Shown: in pieces, positions 25,049 through 33,116 of the stretch
How positions within the stretch are numbered: position 1 is the stretch's first letter
How the letters are laid out: each line of letters starts with the position of its first letter
From: an uncultured Dermabacteraceae bacterium
Lineage (GTDB): Bacteria; Actinomycetota; Actinomycetes; Actinomycetales; Dermabacteraceae
Reading direction: 5' to 3'
Length of the DNA stretch: 56,441 nucleotides
Assembly: GCA_946223075.1 (NCBI GenBank)
Contig: CAMILZ010000017.1
Coordinates: 1-56,441 of the forward strand
Position numbers and translations under genes: made by a program
Notes under the pieces: generated by a model
What the model was told of the DNA's origin: nothing
Seen by the model: only the letters and a program-made list of their open reading frames with translations
The model's database searches: none

Positions 25049-25769
25049 CCGCGGGTTGTCGGCTTGAGGGTGACGAATAAAGATCACCCAACCCTGATCC
25101 CGAGGGGCCGTTGTCATCGTCCTCCACAGTGAAGGACACGCGCCCCGTGCGCAGGTCGTACACCGCGTGGGCCAGCGTAAGGTCACCCGCGTCGTGCGCC
25201 GCGCGAATGAGAGGCGAGCGCGACCGCACCTCCGCCAGGGCCGCCGCGGCATTCGCCGTGGCCTGGGATGGTGGCTCGGGCGCATTGCGAAAGTCACGGG
25301 TTCCGACGCTGGCCTCGCCACCGTCGGACCACAGACGCCGTGAAATCTGCTCGGCGAGCGCATTGAGGTGCCCCGGAAGAAGAGCGAGCGGTGCGCCCGA
25401 GGCGCGCTGGGCCTTGAGCGACTCGGCCGCGGCGACGGCCCCGCAGCCTTCGTGGCCGAGCACGAGAACGAGCGGGACAGCGAGTTCGTGGACGGCGAAT
25501 TCGAGGGAGGCGAGCACGGCGTTCTCGACCATTTGCCCGGCCGAGCGCACGACGAAGAGGTCGCCGAGGCCGCAGTCAAACACGATCTCGGGAGGCACGC
25601 GCGAATCGGCGCACGAGAGAATCGCCGCGAAAGGTGCCTGACCTCCAGAAAGGTCGAGCCGTCGATCCTCGTCGCTGTGGGGGTGACGGGTCGTGCCGCC
25701 CGAGAATCGGGCGTTGCCGTCGCGAAGACGTGCGAGTGATCCTCGCGCGTCGATTGCGGTGTGTGCCAT
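25014..25769 (-). CDS. Beta-class carbonic anhydrase
   Basis: Zinc enzyme interconverting CO2 and bicarbonate in the cytoplasm. It is 251 residues from ATG 25769 (MAHTAIDARG). Zinc ligands and active-site pair are readable: Cys53, Asp55 and Arg57 in SCADSR, His106 and Cys109 in GHEGCGA. The C-terminal part holds the run SDGGEASVGTRD, which is encoded by palindromic repeat copy B (25299-25330) and lies in a region expected to vary, so the repeat may have been inserted in frame. The last 35 bases overlap the convergent DUF3017 gene. It is divergent from the ThrE gene, with 51 bases between starts. Confidence 0.92.
   Translation of the reverse strand: MAHTAIDARGSLARLRDGNARFSGGTTRHPHSDEDRRLDLSGGQAPFAAILSCADSRVPPEIVFDCGLGDLFVVRSAGQMVENAVLASLEFAVHELAVPLVLVLGHEGCGAVAAAESLKAQRASGAPLALLPGHLNALAEQISRRLWSDGGEASVGTRDFRNAPEPPSQATANAAAALAEVRSRSPLIRAAHDAGDLTLAHAVYDLRTGRVSFTVEDDDNGPSGSGLGDLYSSPSSRQPAVRARDSKPGQK
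25299..25330. repeat. Palindromic repeat copy B (inside carbonic anhydrase gene)
   Basis: The left arm GGTTCCGACGCT and right arm CACCGTCGGACC enclose the loop GGCCTCGC. It matches copy A at 26 or more of 32 positions, although this copy is within a coding frame, where it encodes SDGGEASVGT on the minus strand. This recalls palindromic elements that insert in frame into genes in some bacteria. Confidence 0.7.
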
Positions 25770-25820
25770 TCGATGGTCCTTTCCGTGCACGGCGCGCCGG
25801 CCGTGTGCCACGATGGTGGT

Positions 25821-27383
25821 GTGAGCACTTCCCTGACCCGCCTTCACCAGGTATTCGAACTCGCCATGCGCATCGGCGAGGTCATGATTTCGAATGGTGC
25901 GGCGGCAGCCGATGTGACCGCGACAATGCTACGCGTCACCGCTTCATCCGGCATCCGCAATGTGTCGGTGCAGACGACCCTCACGGAAGTCTCGGTCTCC
26001 TATTACCCGGATACGCAGTCGGCCCCGTTCACGCGCATCAGCACGGCGGGCGGCTACACATACGACTTCACGAAGCTTGATCGGGTCGATCAGATCACGA
26101 CGAAGTACGTGAAGGGCGAGATGGACCTCCACGAGGCGCTTCTCGCGGTGGACCGCGTGCGGTCGATGAAACGGTTCTACGGCCCGATCGTGACCACGCT
26201 CGCGTGGGTGCTCATGGGTGGCGCGTGCGCGATGTTCTTCGGCGCGGGGATCCTCGTGACGGCGTTCGCAGCCTTTGCCGCGGGCGTGCTCTGGCAGGTG
26301 TACATCCTGTTCGACAAACTTCGCCTTCCCGTGTTTTACGCGCAGATCGCGGGCGGCTTTATCGTCGTGCTCATCTCGCTCATCGTGAATCGACTCGACC
26401 CCACGGCAAACTCGTCTCTCGTCGTCGTCGCATGTCTCGTGATGGTCCTCGCCGGATCGACTTCGGTGGGAGCGATGCAGGACGCGATTACGGGGTGGTA
26501 CGTGACCGCGGCGGGGCGCTTGCTCGAAACATTCATGCTCACGGTCGGTGCCGTGATCGGTATTCGCGGAGGCATGCTCATTGCCGAATGGGTAGGGGCG
26601 GATATTTCGATCACCTCGACGGTCCCGGCGACACTGATTTCGACCCTGCTCGTGGCGATCTCGGGCGCGTTCATCGGGCTCGGTTACGCGGTGGGCTTTC
26701 AGGTTCCGCCGCGCCTCTTGCTCTGGGTCACGCTTCTTCCGGGCTTCACGGCGACCTCGGCTTTCGTGCTTGAGGTCGCGGGGCTCGAGAGGGCGTGGGC
26801 TACGGGCATCACGGCATTCTTCGTGGGCGTATTCTCGGTGGCGGTTTCGCAGCGCACGAAGGCCTACGTCAACATCCTCATCGCCCCCGCAATCATTACG
26901 ATGGTTCCCGGTTCGGTGATTTACCGCGGCCTCTTGGGCTTCAGCGACGGCAGCAACACGGGCGCGAGCTACCTCTTGCTCGCGTGTGCGATTGCGATTG
27001 CGATTTCTTCGGGCGTGATTCTCGGTGAGCTCGTTGCGAGCCACACCGTGACGCTGCTCGCAAGTGGCCGTGTGCGCGTACCGGCCATCTCACAGCCGTT
27101 CGGCACGAACCGCCACCGCCGCCTCGTGACCTTTAGGCGCCGTCGCAAGCCCGGTGCTCTCACAACCGCAATCCCCGTGGTGCACCTCGACCCGGATGAG
27201 CTCGACCCCACGATCGATCTCGAGGCAGGCCCCGACTGGCGCGAGGACCTCGAAAACCTCCAGCCCGAAACCCGAGAGTCCGGATTCGAGATCGTCGAAA
27301 TGGATCCCGAAGAAGTCGAAATGCCGGCAATCCGTACCGACGAAGGCGCGGAGGAGGACGCTCAGCCCACCGAGCACCCGTAG
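25821..27383 (+). CDS. ThrE-type threonine/serine exporter
   Basis: A 520-residue membrane protein fusing the two ThrE domains. An N-terminal cytoplasmic part (LAMRIGEVMISNGAAAADVTATMLRV to about residue 115) has the DUF1212/ThrE pattern. This is followed by about ten membrane helices in two sets of five and a hydrophilic acidic C-terminal tail of about 90 residues. GTG 25821 (MSTSLTRLHQVFELA) is chosen; a frame back to 25761 would overlap the divergent carbonic anhydrase start. The family exports threonine and serine in corynebacteria; the substrate here is inferred. galK follows 10 bases later. Confidence 0.85.
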   Translation: MSTSLTRLHQVFELAMRIGEVMISNGAAAADVTATMLRVTASSGIRNVSVQTTLTEVSVSYYPDTQSAPFTRISTAGGYTYDFTKLDRVDQITTKYVKGEMDLHEALLAVDRVRSMKRFYGPIVTTLAWVLMGGACAMFFGAGILVTAFAAFAAGVLWQVYILFDKLRLPVFYAQIAGGFIVVLISLIVNRLDPTANSSLVVVACLVMVLAGSTSVGAMQDAITGWYVTAAGRLLETFMLTVGAVIGIRGGMLIAEWVGADISITSTVPATLISTLLVAISGAFIGLGYAVGFQVPPRLLLWVTLLPGFTATSAFVLEVAGLERAWATGITAFFVGVFSVAVSQRTKAYVNILIAPAIITMVPGSVIYRGLLGFSDGSNTGASYLLLACAIAIAISSGVILGELVASHTVTLLASGRVRVPAISQPFGTNRHRRLVTFRRRRKPGALTTAIPVVHLDPDELDPTIDLEAGPDWREDLENLQPETRESGFEIVEMDPEEVEMPAIRTDEGAEEDAQPTEHP

Positions 27384-27393
27384 ACTTGAGGGC

Positions 27394-28593
27394 ATGACTA
27401 ACTTGCATGCCGCTCCCCGTGACACCGACGCCATCGAAAAGGTCGCCCGCGAGTTTCGCGACGCCTTCGGAACCGATCCGGAGGGTGTCTTTTCGGCACC
27501 CGGCCGCGTGAACATCATCGGCGAGCACGTCGACTACCAGCAGGGGCTGTGCGTGCCGATGGCGATTACGCACCGCTGCTTTGTCGCGGCGCGCCGCACA
27601 GATGCGGGCGTGGTGCGGATGCGTTCCGTGCAGTCCGGCGAGACTGTTGAGGTCCCCGTAGAGGGGCTCGCCCCCGGTGCCGTCGAAGGCTGGTCCTCCT
27701 ACGTCGCCGGTGTCGTGTGGGCACTCGCGGATCGCTTCGAGGGGAGCGCCCCGTGCGGCTTCGACCTCCTCATCGATGGCTACGTGCCGCTCGGTGCGGG
27801 CCTCAGTTCGAGCGCGGCCCTCGAATGCGCGGTTGCGGCTGCGATTGATGACCTGTGCGCACTCGGCACGACACCGCACGAGCGCATCCGCGCCGCCATC
27901 AAGGCGGAGACGGAATTCGCGGGCGCGGCGACCGGCGGGCTCGATCAATCCGCGTCGATCCTGTGCGAGGAGGGGCTCGCGATCCTTCTCGACTGCCGCG
28001 ATTTTTCGACGACGTCCGTGCCGTGGGACCTCGCGGGCCAGGGCCTCGAGCTTCTCATCATCGACACGCGTGCGCCGCACAGCCTCGTGGGCGGCGAGTA
28101 TGCGGAGCGCAGGGCGCAGGCCGAAGCGGGGGCGCGTGCGCTCGGAGTGGAGAGCTTGCGGGATGTCCCGTTCGAGGGGGCTTCCGACGCTTGCCAGGGC
28201 ATCAGCGATCCCGTGGTCCAAAGGCGCACTCGCCACATCATCAATGAGATCGAGCGCGTGCGCGAGTTCGCCGAGATCCTCGAAGGGGGCTCGATTCGCG
28301 AGGGACTCGACCGCATCGCCGCGCTGCTCAATGCCTCGCACGATTCGCTTCGTGACGACTACGAGGTGACCGTTCCCGAGCTCGATGTCGCCGTGGACGC
28401 GGCGCGCGAGGCGGGTGCGCACGGCGCGCGTATGACGGGCGGCGGCTTTGGCGGGAGCGTGATCGCGCTCGTGGACGCGGAGCGCGTGGAGAATGTTGCG
28501 AGCGCTGTCGCGAATGCCTTTGCCGAGCGTTCGTTCGCTGAGCCGGTGTTCTTCCTCGCGACGCCGAGTCGCGGTGCCGGGCGCGACAGCTAG
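27394..28593 (+). CDS. galK: Galactokinase GalK
   Basis: Phosphorylates galactose to galactose 1-phosphate for the Leloir pathway. It is 399 residues from ATG 27394 (MTNLHAAPRDTD). All signature motifs are present: APGRVNIIGEHVDYQQG (residues 36-52), VPLGAGLSSSAALE and MTGGGFGGSVIALV. Here motif 1 is the normal GEHVDY, unlike the GHMP kinase at 4279. Its stop codon TAG (28591-28593) lies inside the 6-bp target duplication of the mobile element, so the insertion left the coding sequence intact. Confidence 0.94.
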   Translation: MTNLHAAPRDTDAIEKVAREFRDAFGTDPEGVFSAPGRVNIIGEHVDYQQGLCVPMAITHRCFVAARRTDAGVVRMRSVQSGETVEVPVEGLAPGAVEGWSSYVAGVVWALADRFEGSAPCGFDLLIDGYVPLGAGLSSSAALECAVAAAIDDLCALGTTPHERIRAAIKAETEFAGAATGGLDQSASILCEEGLAILLDCRDFSTTSVPWDLAGQGLELLIIDTRAPHSLVGGEYAERRAQAEAGARALGVESLRDVPFEGASDACQGISDPVVQRRTRHIINEIERVREFAEILEGGSIREGLDRIAALLNASHDSLRDDYEVTVPELDVAVDAAREAGAHGARMTGGGFGGSVIALVDAERVENVASAVANAFAERSFAEPVFFLATPSRGAGRDS

Positions 28594-28607
28594 ATGTACT
28601 GACCGGG
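28589..28607. repeat. Left end of element: target duplication plus inverted repeat
   Basis: GCTAGA (28589-28594) followed by TGTACTGACCGGG (28595-28607). The galK stop TAG is within the duplicated hexamer. Confidence 0.85.
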
Positions 28608-28652
28608 CAGGTTGATCGAACGGATTGTGGTATGACGTTGTCCTCGGTATCG

Positions 28653-29009
28653 CTATGAGGTCGTGGCTTCGCGGCTGAGCCAGGCTGCCAGGGCGGTCTC
28701 TGTCGCTTGAAGTTGTCGGCGGCGTTCGCTGATCTCGTGGAGGCGATCGACCAAGCGGGCTCGTGTCACGTCGCAGCACAGGCCGGGTGCGGGTTCCGGC
28801 TGCATGCACGGGAGCATGAGAGTGATGTCGCGCGCGGTGAATCCGGTGTCCAAGAGTGCCTTGACCTTCTTCGCGCGCTCGATGTGGCGTGGCGTGTAAT
28901 CCCGGTATCCGGCCGGGGTGCGGTCCGGCACGACGAGGGCGACTGCCTCGTAGTGTCGTAGCCGGTGGGCGGGCACACCCACCTGGCGGGCCGCTTCAGT
29001 GATGCGCAT
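28653..29009 (-). CDS. MerR family transcriptional regulator
   Basis: A 118-residue regulator. The N-terminal winged helix is typical of MerR: MRITEAARQVGVPAHRLRHYEAVALVVPDRTPAGYRDYTPRHIER, then a dimer helix. The effector part is short and holds the cysteines CMQPEPAPGLCC, which might sense a thiol-reactive or redox signal, but it lacks the four-cysteine CxxCxCx5C cluster of SoxR. It is transcribed away from the MFS gene with a MerR-type operator between them, so it probably controls both genes. It is the minus-strand cargo gene of the mobile element. Confidence 0.88.
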   Translation of the reverse strand: MRITEAARQVGVPAHRLRHYEAVALVVPDRTPAGYRDYTPRHIERAKKVKALLDTGFTARDITLMLPCMQPEPAPGLCCDVTRARLVDRLHEISERRRQLQATETALAAWLSREATTS

Positions 29010-29035
29010 GACGCCTCCTGGTCTTGTCGATGGAT

Positions 29036-29070
29036 TTGACCTTCACACTAGTATGAAGGTTGAGGATAAT
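29036..29070 (+). promoter_or_regulatory. MerR-type operator/promoter for the MFS gene
   Basis: TTGACC (29036-29041) serves as -35, overlapping a 22-bp near-perfect palindrome (29039-29060) with arms ACCTTCA and TGAAGGT. This is the classic MerR arrangement in which the operator fills an over-long -35/-10 spacer. With a 19-20-base spacer the -10 would be TGAGGA or GAGGAT (29061-29067), placing the transcript start close to the ATG at 29074. A GATAAT at 29065-29070 is an alternative. Confidence 0.7.
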
Positions 29071-29073
29071 GGC

Positions 29074-30234
29074 ATGTCCTTAACACACCTGCGTTGGCCA
29101 GCGCTCACGCTGGCTAGCACCTTGTTCGTCGTCACCACCAGCGAGTTCCAGGTCGCCGCGATGCTGACCGATATGGCCGATGATCTACATCAGCCAATCG
29201 AAGGCCTGGCTTTGCTGGTCACCATCTACTCCCTCGGTAGCGCCCTCGGCGGCCCGATGCTGACATGGCCACTACGACACCTGCGCACTAAGACGTCCCT
29301 GATCGCGGTCGTGCTCGCGTATGCCGTTGCCGAGGTCGCAGCGGGCTTTGCCCCCAACTTCACGATTCTCGCGGTCTTCCGCTTCGTCACCGGCTGCCTG
29401 TCGGGCGCGACCTTCGGGTTGGCTCTCACGTTGGGGATGGCCCTGACCGATGAGCGCGACCGCCCACGGGTGTCCGCGTCGATCTTGTCCGGCCTAGTGG
29501 CGGGCACGCTCCTTGGCCTGCCCCTCAGCCACCTACTGGGAATGTGGTCGGGGTGGCGGACATCTTTCCTGCTCCTGGGCGGGGCAGCGGCTGTGATGGC
29601 TGCGGGGGTCGCCGTGCTGATCCATCAACCTGACAGGGCTCCTGCGCCTGATGGTTCAGATCACGGGGGTCTAGCGAGCTGGGCCCTGTGGAGTCGCTTC
29701 GCAGCGAGCTTCCTCACGATCGGCGGTGCCTTCGCGGCGTTTGCACTCATCGACCCCATCTTGAAACGTGGAGGACTGTCACCCGCCCAGGCAACCGGAA
29801 CCATGGTCGCCTTCGGTGTTGCGGCGCTCGTGGGCAACCGTCTGTCCGGCCGAGCAGCGCCGGGCCGCGCCCGTGGTTGGCTCTTGATCGGTCTGGGAAT
29901 TCAATTAGTGGCGTTGATCGCGCTGGGTCTGCTGCCCACCACACCTCTGATCGTGGTCGTCGCGGTGATCGGCTTGGGCGCTACCGGTATGGCTTTGAAC
30001 CCATTGCTCGTCAATCGGGTCGTCACTGTCGCCGGCTCCCACGCACTAAGCAACACGGTGCATACAGCGTGCATCACGCTCGGGGTCGCTGCAGCCACCG
30101 CGCTGGGTAGCCGCGCCATTGCCACCAGCGGAGGCTTGACCGGCACGGTGCTGGTGGGAATCGCCCTCACCGCAGCGGCCGGCATCGTCGTGGCAGCAAC
30201 TCCGGACCAGCGCGCCGCCACACGGGAGGCCTGA
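29074..30234 (+). CDS. MFS transporter, DHA1-type efflux candidate
   Basis: A 386-residue protein with about 12 hydrophobic helices and the major facilitator DHA1 look: FVVTTSEFQVAAMLTDMADDL in helix 1 (compare the TSEFxxxGLLPxIA pattern of drug and arabinose efflux proteins), LVTIYSLGSALGGPMLTW, loop motif PLRHLRTKTSL, and RFVTGCLSGATFGLALTLG. The ATG at 29074 has GAGGA 7 bases upstream; ATG 29053 lies inside the operator and is rejected. Regulation by the divergent MerR protein is likely. A role in efflux of a toxic compound is inferred from the pair and its mobility; the substrate is unknown. Confidence 0.85.
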   Translation: MSLTHLRWPALTLASTLFVVTTSEFQVAAMLTDMADDLHQPIEGLALLVTIYSLGSALGGPMLTWPLRHLRTKTSLIAVVLAYAVAEVAAGFAPNFTILAVFRFVTGCLSGATFGLALTLGMALTDERDRPRVSASILSGLVAGTLLGLPLSHLLGMWSGWRTSFLLLGGAAAVMAAGVAVLIHQPDRAPAPDGSDHGGLASWALWSRFAASFLTIGGAFAAFALIDPILKRGGLSPAQATGTMVAFGVAALVGNRLSGRAAPGRARGWLLIGLGIQLVALIALGLLPTTPLIVVVAVIGLGATGMALNPLLVNRVVTVAGSHALSNTVHTACITLGVAAATALGSRAIATSGGLTGTVLVGIALTAAAGIVVAATPDQRAATREA

Positions 30235-30235
30235 C

Positions 30236-30483
30236 ATGTCCCACGCCAATGCCGCTCTCACGCCCCGCCACCGGCTCAAGGTCGCCCAACTCGTCGTCGA
30301 CCAGGGCTGGTCGATCAGCGAGGTCGCTACTCGGTTCCAGGTGGTTGGCCGACGGTCAAGCGGTGGATTGACCGCTACCTCGCCGGCTTGCTCCACCAGT
30401 ACAACCACCACCGGCCCCACACCGCTTGCGGCAACCAGCCGCCGTTCTCACGCTTGACTAACGTCCCCGGTCAGTACAGCTAG
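30236..30483 (+). pseudogene. IS481-type transposase remnant (frameshift and internal deletion)
   Basis: The frame from ATG 30236 gives an N-terminal helix-turn-helix start (MSHANAALTPRHRLKVAQLV, then WSISEVATRFQV) as in IS481-type transposases. One base is missing at about 30344-30345. After the shift the text continues WPTVKRWIDRYLAG (30346-30387) and then jumps directly to the family's C-terminus LLHQYNHHRPHTACGNQPP ... NVPGQYS, stop at 30481-30483. About 230 residues holding the DDE catalytic core are therefore absent. The stop codon is supplied by the flanking target duplication. Confidence 0.85.
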
Positions 30484-30484
30484 A
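30466..30484. repeat. Right end of element: inverted repeat plus target duplication
   Basis: CCCGGTCAGTACA (30466-30478) followed by GCTAGA (30479-30484), matching the left end in inverted and direct orientation respectively. Confidence 0.85.
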
Positions 30485-30486
30485 GG

Positions 30487-31527
30487 TTAGGCACCGCCCT
30501 CGTACCAGGCGCGCACGCGCGCGAGCTGCGCGGTTTTTTCGGCGTCACCCATGCGCGAGGCGCGGATGGAACCCGCGGCGAGGTCCGCGATCTCGCGGTC
30601 GCTCATGCCCATCGCGCGCACGGCTTCGTACTGGGCAAGGAGGCGCGAGCCGAAAAGGAGTGGGTCGTCCGCGCTTAGCGCGATGGTTGCGCCATGGCGC
30701 GCGAGCTGGGGGACGGGCACGTCGCCGATTTCTCGGTAGACGCCGAGCGACACGTTTGACGCTGGGCACACCTCGAGAGCGATGCCGCGTTCGATGAGCG
30801 TTTCGAGCAAGCGCGGGTCCTCGATTGAACGCACGCCGTGGCCGAGGCGCGTGGGTCCGAGCGAATCGACGACCTCGTGAATGTGGGGCGGGCCGAGGAG
30901 CTCGCCCCCGTGGGGCATCGAGGCGAGGCCGCCGTTGCGGGCGATCCTGAACGCGGCGGCGAACGCGCGCGTATCGCCGCGGCGTTCGTCGTTGGAGAGT
31001 CCAAAACCGATCACGGTGCCCGCGTACCGCACGGCGAGTCGCGCGAGAATGCGCGCATCGAGTGGGTGGCTCATCCGGCTCGCCGCGACGATGATCCCCA
31101 TCGAAATGCCGAGGTCGCGCTCGATCGCGCGGGCCTCGTCCACGATGAACTCGATCGCGGGAGTGATGCCACCCACGAAAGGTGCGTAGCTCGTGGGGTC
31201 GATTTGGAGTTCGAGCCGAACGGAGCCCTCGGCGAGGTCATCCTCGGCTGCTTCGCGCAAGAGCCGACGCATAATGGCCTCGGAGTTCACGACCTTGCGC
31301 GCGGCGTCGTAGAAGCGCTGGAAGCGGAACCAGCCGCGTGCGCTCGGCTCGACCTTGAGTGCCGTCTGCTCCGTGAGGGTGCGCGGGAGCCGCAAGTGTT
31401 GTGCGGCCGCGAGCTCTTGGAGCGTGTCGTGGCGCATCGAGCCCGTGAAGTGCAAGTGCAAATGGGCCTTGGGGAGCGCGCGCAGGTCGCGTTTGTCTTC
31501 GGAGGTGGGGGTTCCGACGCTTGCCAT
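30487..31527 (-). CDS. add: Adenosine deaminase family protein
   Basis: Zinc amidohydrolase deaminating adenosine (or a related purine). It is 346 residues long. Metal-site motifs are PKAHLHLHFTGSMR, the SMPHGGELLG substrate/Glu region, LGHGVRS and LSADDPLLFGS. The N-terminal MASVGTP is encoded by a single arm of the palindromic repeat (31511-31524), so the first residues may be a repeat-derived extension. The variant HLHFTGSMR instead of HxHLDG/S is common in actinobacterial members. It starts 3 bases after the aminotransferase stop, indicating one minus-strand operon. Its stop is only 2 bases from the mobile element's target duplication. Confidence 0.85.
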   Translation of the reverse strand: MASVGTPTSEDKRDLRALPKAHLHLHFTGSMRHDTLQELAAAQHLRLPRTLTEQTALKVEPSARGWFRFQRFYDAARKVVNSEAIMRRLLREAAEDDLAEGSVRLELQIDPTSYAPFVGGITPAIEFIVDEARAIERDLGISMGIIVAASRMSHPLDARILARLAVRYAGTVIGFGLSNDERRGDTRAFAAAFRIARNGGLASMPHGGELLGPPHIHEVVDSLGPTRLGHGVRSIEDPRLLETLIERGIALEVCPASNVSLGVYREIGDVPVPQLARHGATIALSADDPLLFGSRLLAQYEAVRAMGMSDREIADLAAGSIRASRMGDAEKTAQLARVRAWYEGGA

Positions 31528-31530
31528 GGC

Positions 31531-32754
31531 CTAGCCCAGCACTTTCTGAAGTCGGGAAACACCTTCAGCCAAGTCGGCGTCGGAAAGCGCGTAGCTGAGG
31601 CGGAGGTGCCCCGGTGCGTCGAAAGCCTCCCCGGGAACAAGCGCGACCTTCGCGCGTTCGAGGATAAGAGAGGCGAGGGCGGCGGAACTCTCGACGGTGG
31701 TCCCCGCGATTTCGCGTCCGAGCAGGCCTGTGACGTCGGGGAAGGCATAGAACGCGCCGCGCGGTGTGGGAAGCGTGAGGCCTTGGATCTCGCCGAGCAT
31801 GTCGCACATCGTGCGGCGTCGGCGATCGAACGCGGTGCGCATCTCCTCGAGGGGCTCGGTGGGTCCCGTGAGCGCCGCGAGTGCGGCGCGTTGCGCGATG
31901 TTGTTGACGTTCGAGGTGAGGTGACTTTGGAGGCGCGCGACGCCCTTCGCGATGTCGTCGGGGGCGATGAGCCAGCCCACGCGCCAGCCGGTCATCGCGA
32001 ACGTTTTGGCAACGCCGTTGAGAAGGACCGTGCGATTTTCGAGCTCGGGAACGACGTCGAGAATGGAGTGGAAGGTTGCGCCGTCGTACGTGAGGTGCTG
32101 GTAGATCTCGTCCGAAACCACCCACAGGCCGTTCTCGAGGGCCCAGCGGCCGAATTCTTCGAGCTGTTCGCGGCTCATGACGGCGCCCGTGGGATTCGAG
32201 GGCGAGCACAGCAGCACGACCTTGGTGCGGGGCGTCTGTGCGGCCTCGAGCTGCTCGACCGCCGGGATGTAGCCCTGATTGGCGCCCGCGCGCACCGGCA
32301 CGGGAACGCCGCCCGCGAGGCGAACCGCTTCCGGGTAGGTCGTCCAATATGGTGCGGGCAAGAGCACCTCGTCGCCGGGGTCAAGAAGCGCCGCGAAGGC
32401 CTCGTAGACGGCCTGCTTACCGCCGTTGGTGACGACAATCCGAGAGGGCTCGACTTCGATGTTGTCGGTCTCGAGTGTTGCGCGGGCGATCGCTTCCTTG
32501 AGTTCCGGGAGGCCCGTCGCGGGGGAGTAGCGGTGATTCTTGGCCTCACGCGCCGCGGCGATCGCAGCCTCGACGATGTGCTCGGGGGTCGGGAAATCCG
32601 GCTCGCCAGCACCGAAGCCGATCACGTCCTCTCCGCTCGCGGCGAGTGCCTTCGCTTTCGCGTCGACCGCGAGGGTGGCGGATTCGGCGATCGATGTGAG
32701 GCGCGTGGAAAGGCGCCGTTCGGACTGTGCGGGGGTGGAGACATCGAAGCTCAT
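31531..32754 (-). CDS. aspC: Pyridoxal-phosphate aminotransferase, aspartate aminotransferase type
   Basis: A 407-residue class I aminotransferase from ATG 32754 (MSFDVSTPAQSERRLSTRLTSIAES). Typical landmarks are VIGFGAGEPDFPTPEHI, TNGGKQAVYEA, SNPTGAVMSREQLEE, the SDEIYQHLTYDG segment, the PLP lysine region NGVAKTFAMTGWRVGWL and the C-terminal LRLSYALSD. The arrangement next to tRNA-Trp/secE on the opposite strand is common in actinobacteria, where this gene is annotated as aspartate aminotransferase. Exact amino acid specificity cannot be read from sequence. Confidence 0.9.
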   Translation of the reverse strand: MSFDVSTPAQSERRLSTRLTSIAESATLAVDAKAKALAASGEDVIGFGAGEPDFPTPEHIVEAAIAAAREAKNHRYSPATGLPELKEAIARATLETDNIEVEPSRIVVTNGGKQAVYEAFAALLDPGDEVLLPAPYWTTYPEAVRLAGGVPVPVRAGANQGYIPAVEQLEAAQTPRTKVVLLCSPSNPTGAVMSREQLEEFGRWALENGLWVVSDEIYQHLTYDGATFHSILDVVPELENRTVLLNGVAKTFAMTGWRVGWLIAPDDIAKGVARLQSHLTSNVNNIAQRAALAALTGPTEPLEEMRTAFDRRRRTMCDMLGEIQGLTLPTPRGAFYAFPDVTGLLGREIAGTTVESSAALASLILERAKVALVPGEAFDAPGHLRLSYALSDADLAEGVSRLQKVLG

Positions 32755-32890
32755 GGATTCGATCTTGTCAGAAAAACTGGGGCGCCGCGTGAAACCGCCA
32801 CGTGAAAAGCGCGAGGCCCGGGGCGTGCCGTGTGCGGCGGGGCCATTAGAGCCGAGTGCGTCACACAATCGGCGTGAGAGGAGCCGCGAC

Positions 32891-32919
32891 TAGACCTCGG
32901 CGCGCGATTCGCCTATGAT
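32891..32919 (+). promoter_or_regulatory. Promoter of tRNA-Trp / secE-nusG
   Basis: TAGACC (32891-32896) and TATGAT (32914-32919) are separated by 17 bases, a sigma-70-type arrangement about 50 bases before the tRNA. Confidence 0.6.
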
Positions 32920-32972
32920 CGTACCTGGCCCTTTTTGAGGGCTTCGCTCCTCGGGCAGTGCTCGTGAAGCAC

Positions 32973-33045
32973 AGGGCAGTGGCGCAATTGGTAGCGCAAC
33001 GGTCTCCAAAACCGTAGGTTGCAGGTTCGAGTCCTGTCTGCCCTG
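32973..33045 (+). tRNA. trnW: tRNA-Trp (anticodon CCA)
   Basis: A 73-base cloverleaf: the acceptor arms AGGGCAG and CTGCCCT pair perfectly, the anticodon loop is CTCCAAA with CCA, and the T-arm contains GGTTCGAGTCC. No CCA end is encoded. A tRNA-Trp directly before secE-nusG is the standard order in many bacteria. Confidence 0.97.
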
Positions 33046-33116
33046 CTTTTTCTTTAAGCGGTAATCCCCAGCGCCCGATCGACACGTCGCCGACGTCGAG
33101 ATGGAGAAGGAAAACG

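Larger units (their letters stand above)
28595..30478 (+). mobile_element. Cargo-carrying IS481-type element with defective transposase
   Basis: The ends are perfect 13-bp inverted repeats: TGTACTGACCGGG at 28595-28607 and CCCGGTCAGTACA at 30466-30478. Similarity continues to about 28 bases with roughly 22 matches. The element is flanked by a 6-bp direct duplication GCTAGA (28589-28594 and 30479-30484), evidence of transposition. It is 1884 bp long. Inside, from left to right: a MerR regulator (minus), an MFS transporter (plus) and a transposase remnant (plus) that keeps only the first ~50 and last ~35 residues of an IS481-type enzyme. The MFS gene uses TTA codons that are scarce in neighbours. 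It sits between the convergent galK and adenosine deaminase genes without breaking either. It could move only if an intact transposase acts in trans. Confidence 0.85.

Noticed and set aside
28773..28830. SoxR-type iron-sulfur cluster in the MerR protein
   Set aside because: Only three cysteines (C...CC) are present and their spacing does not match the CxxCxCx5C cluster of SoxR.
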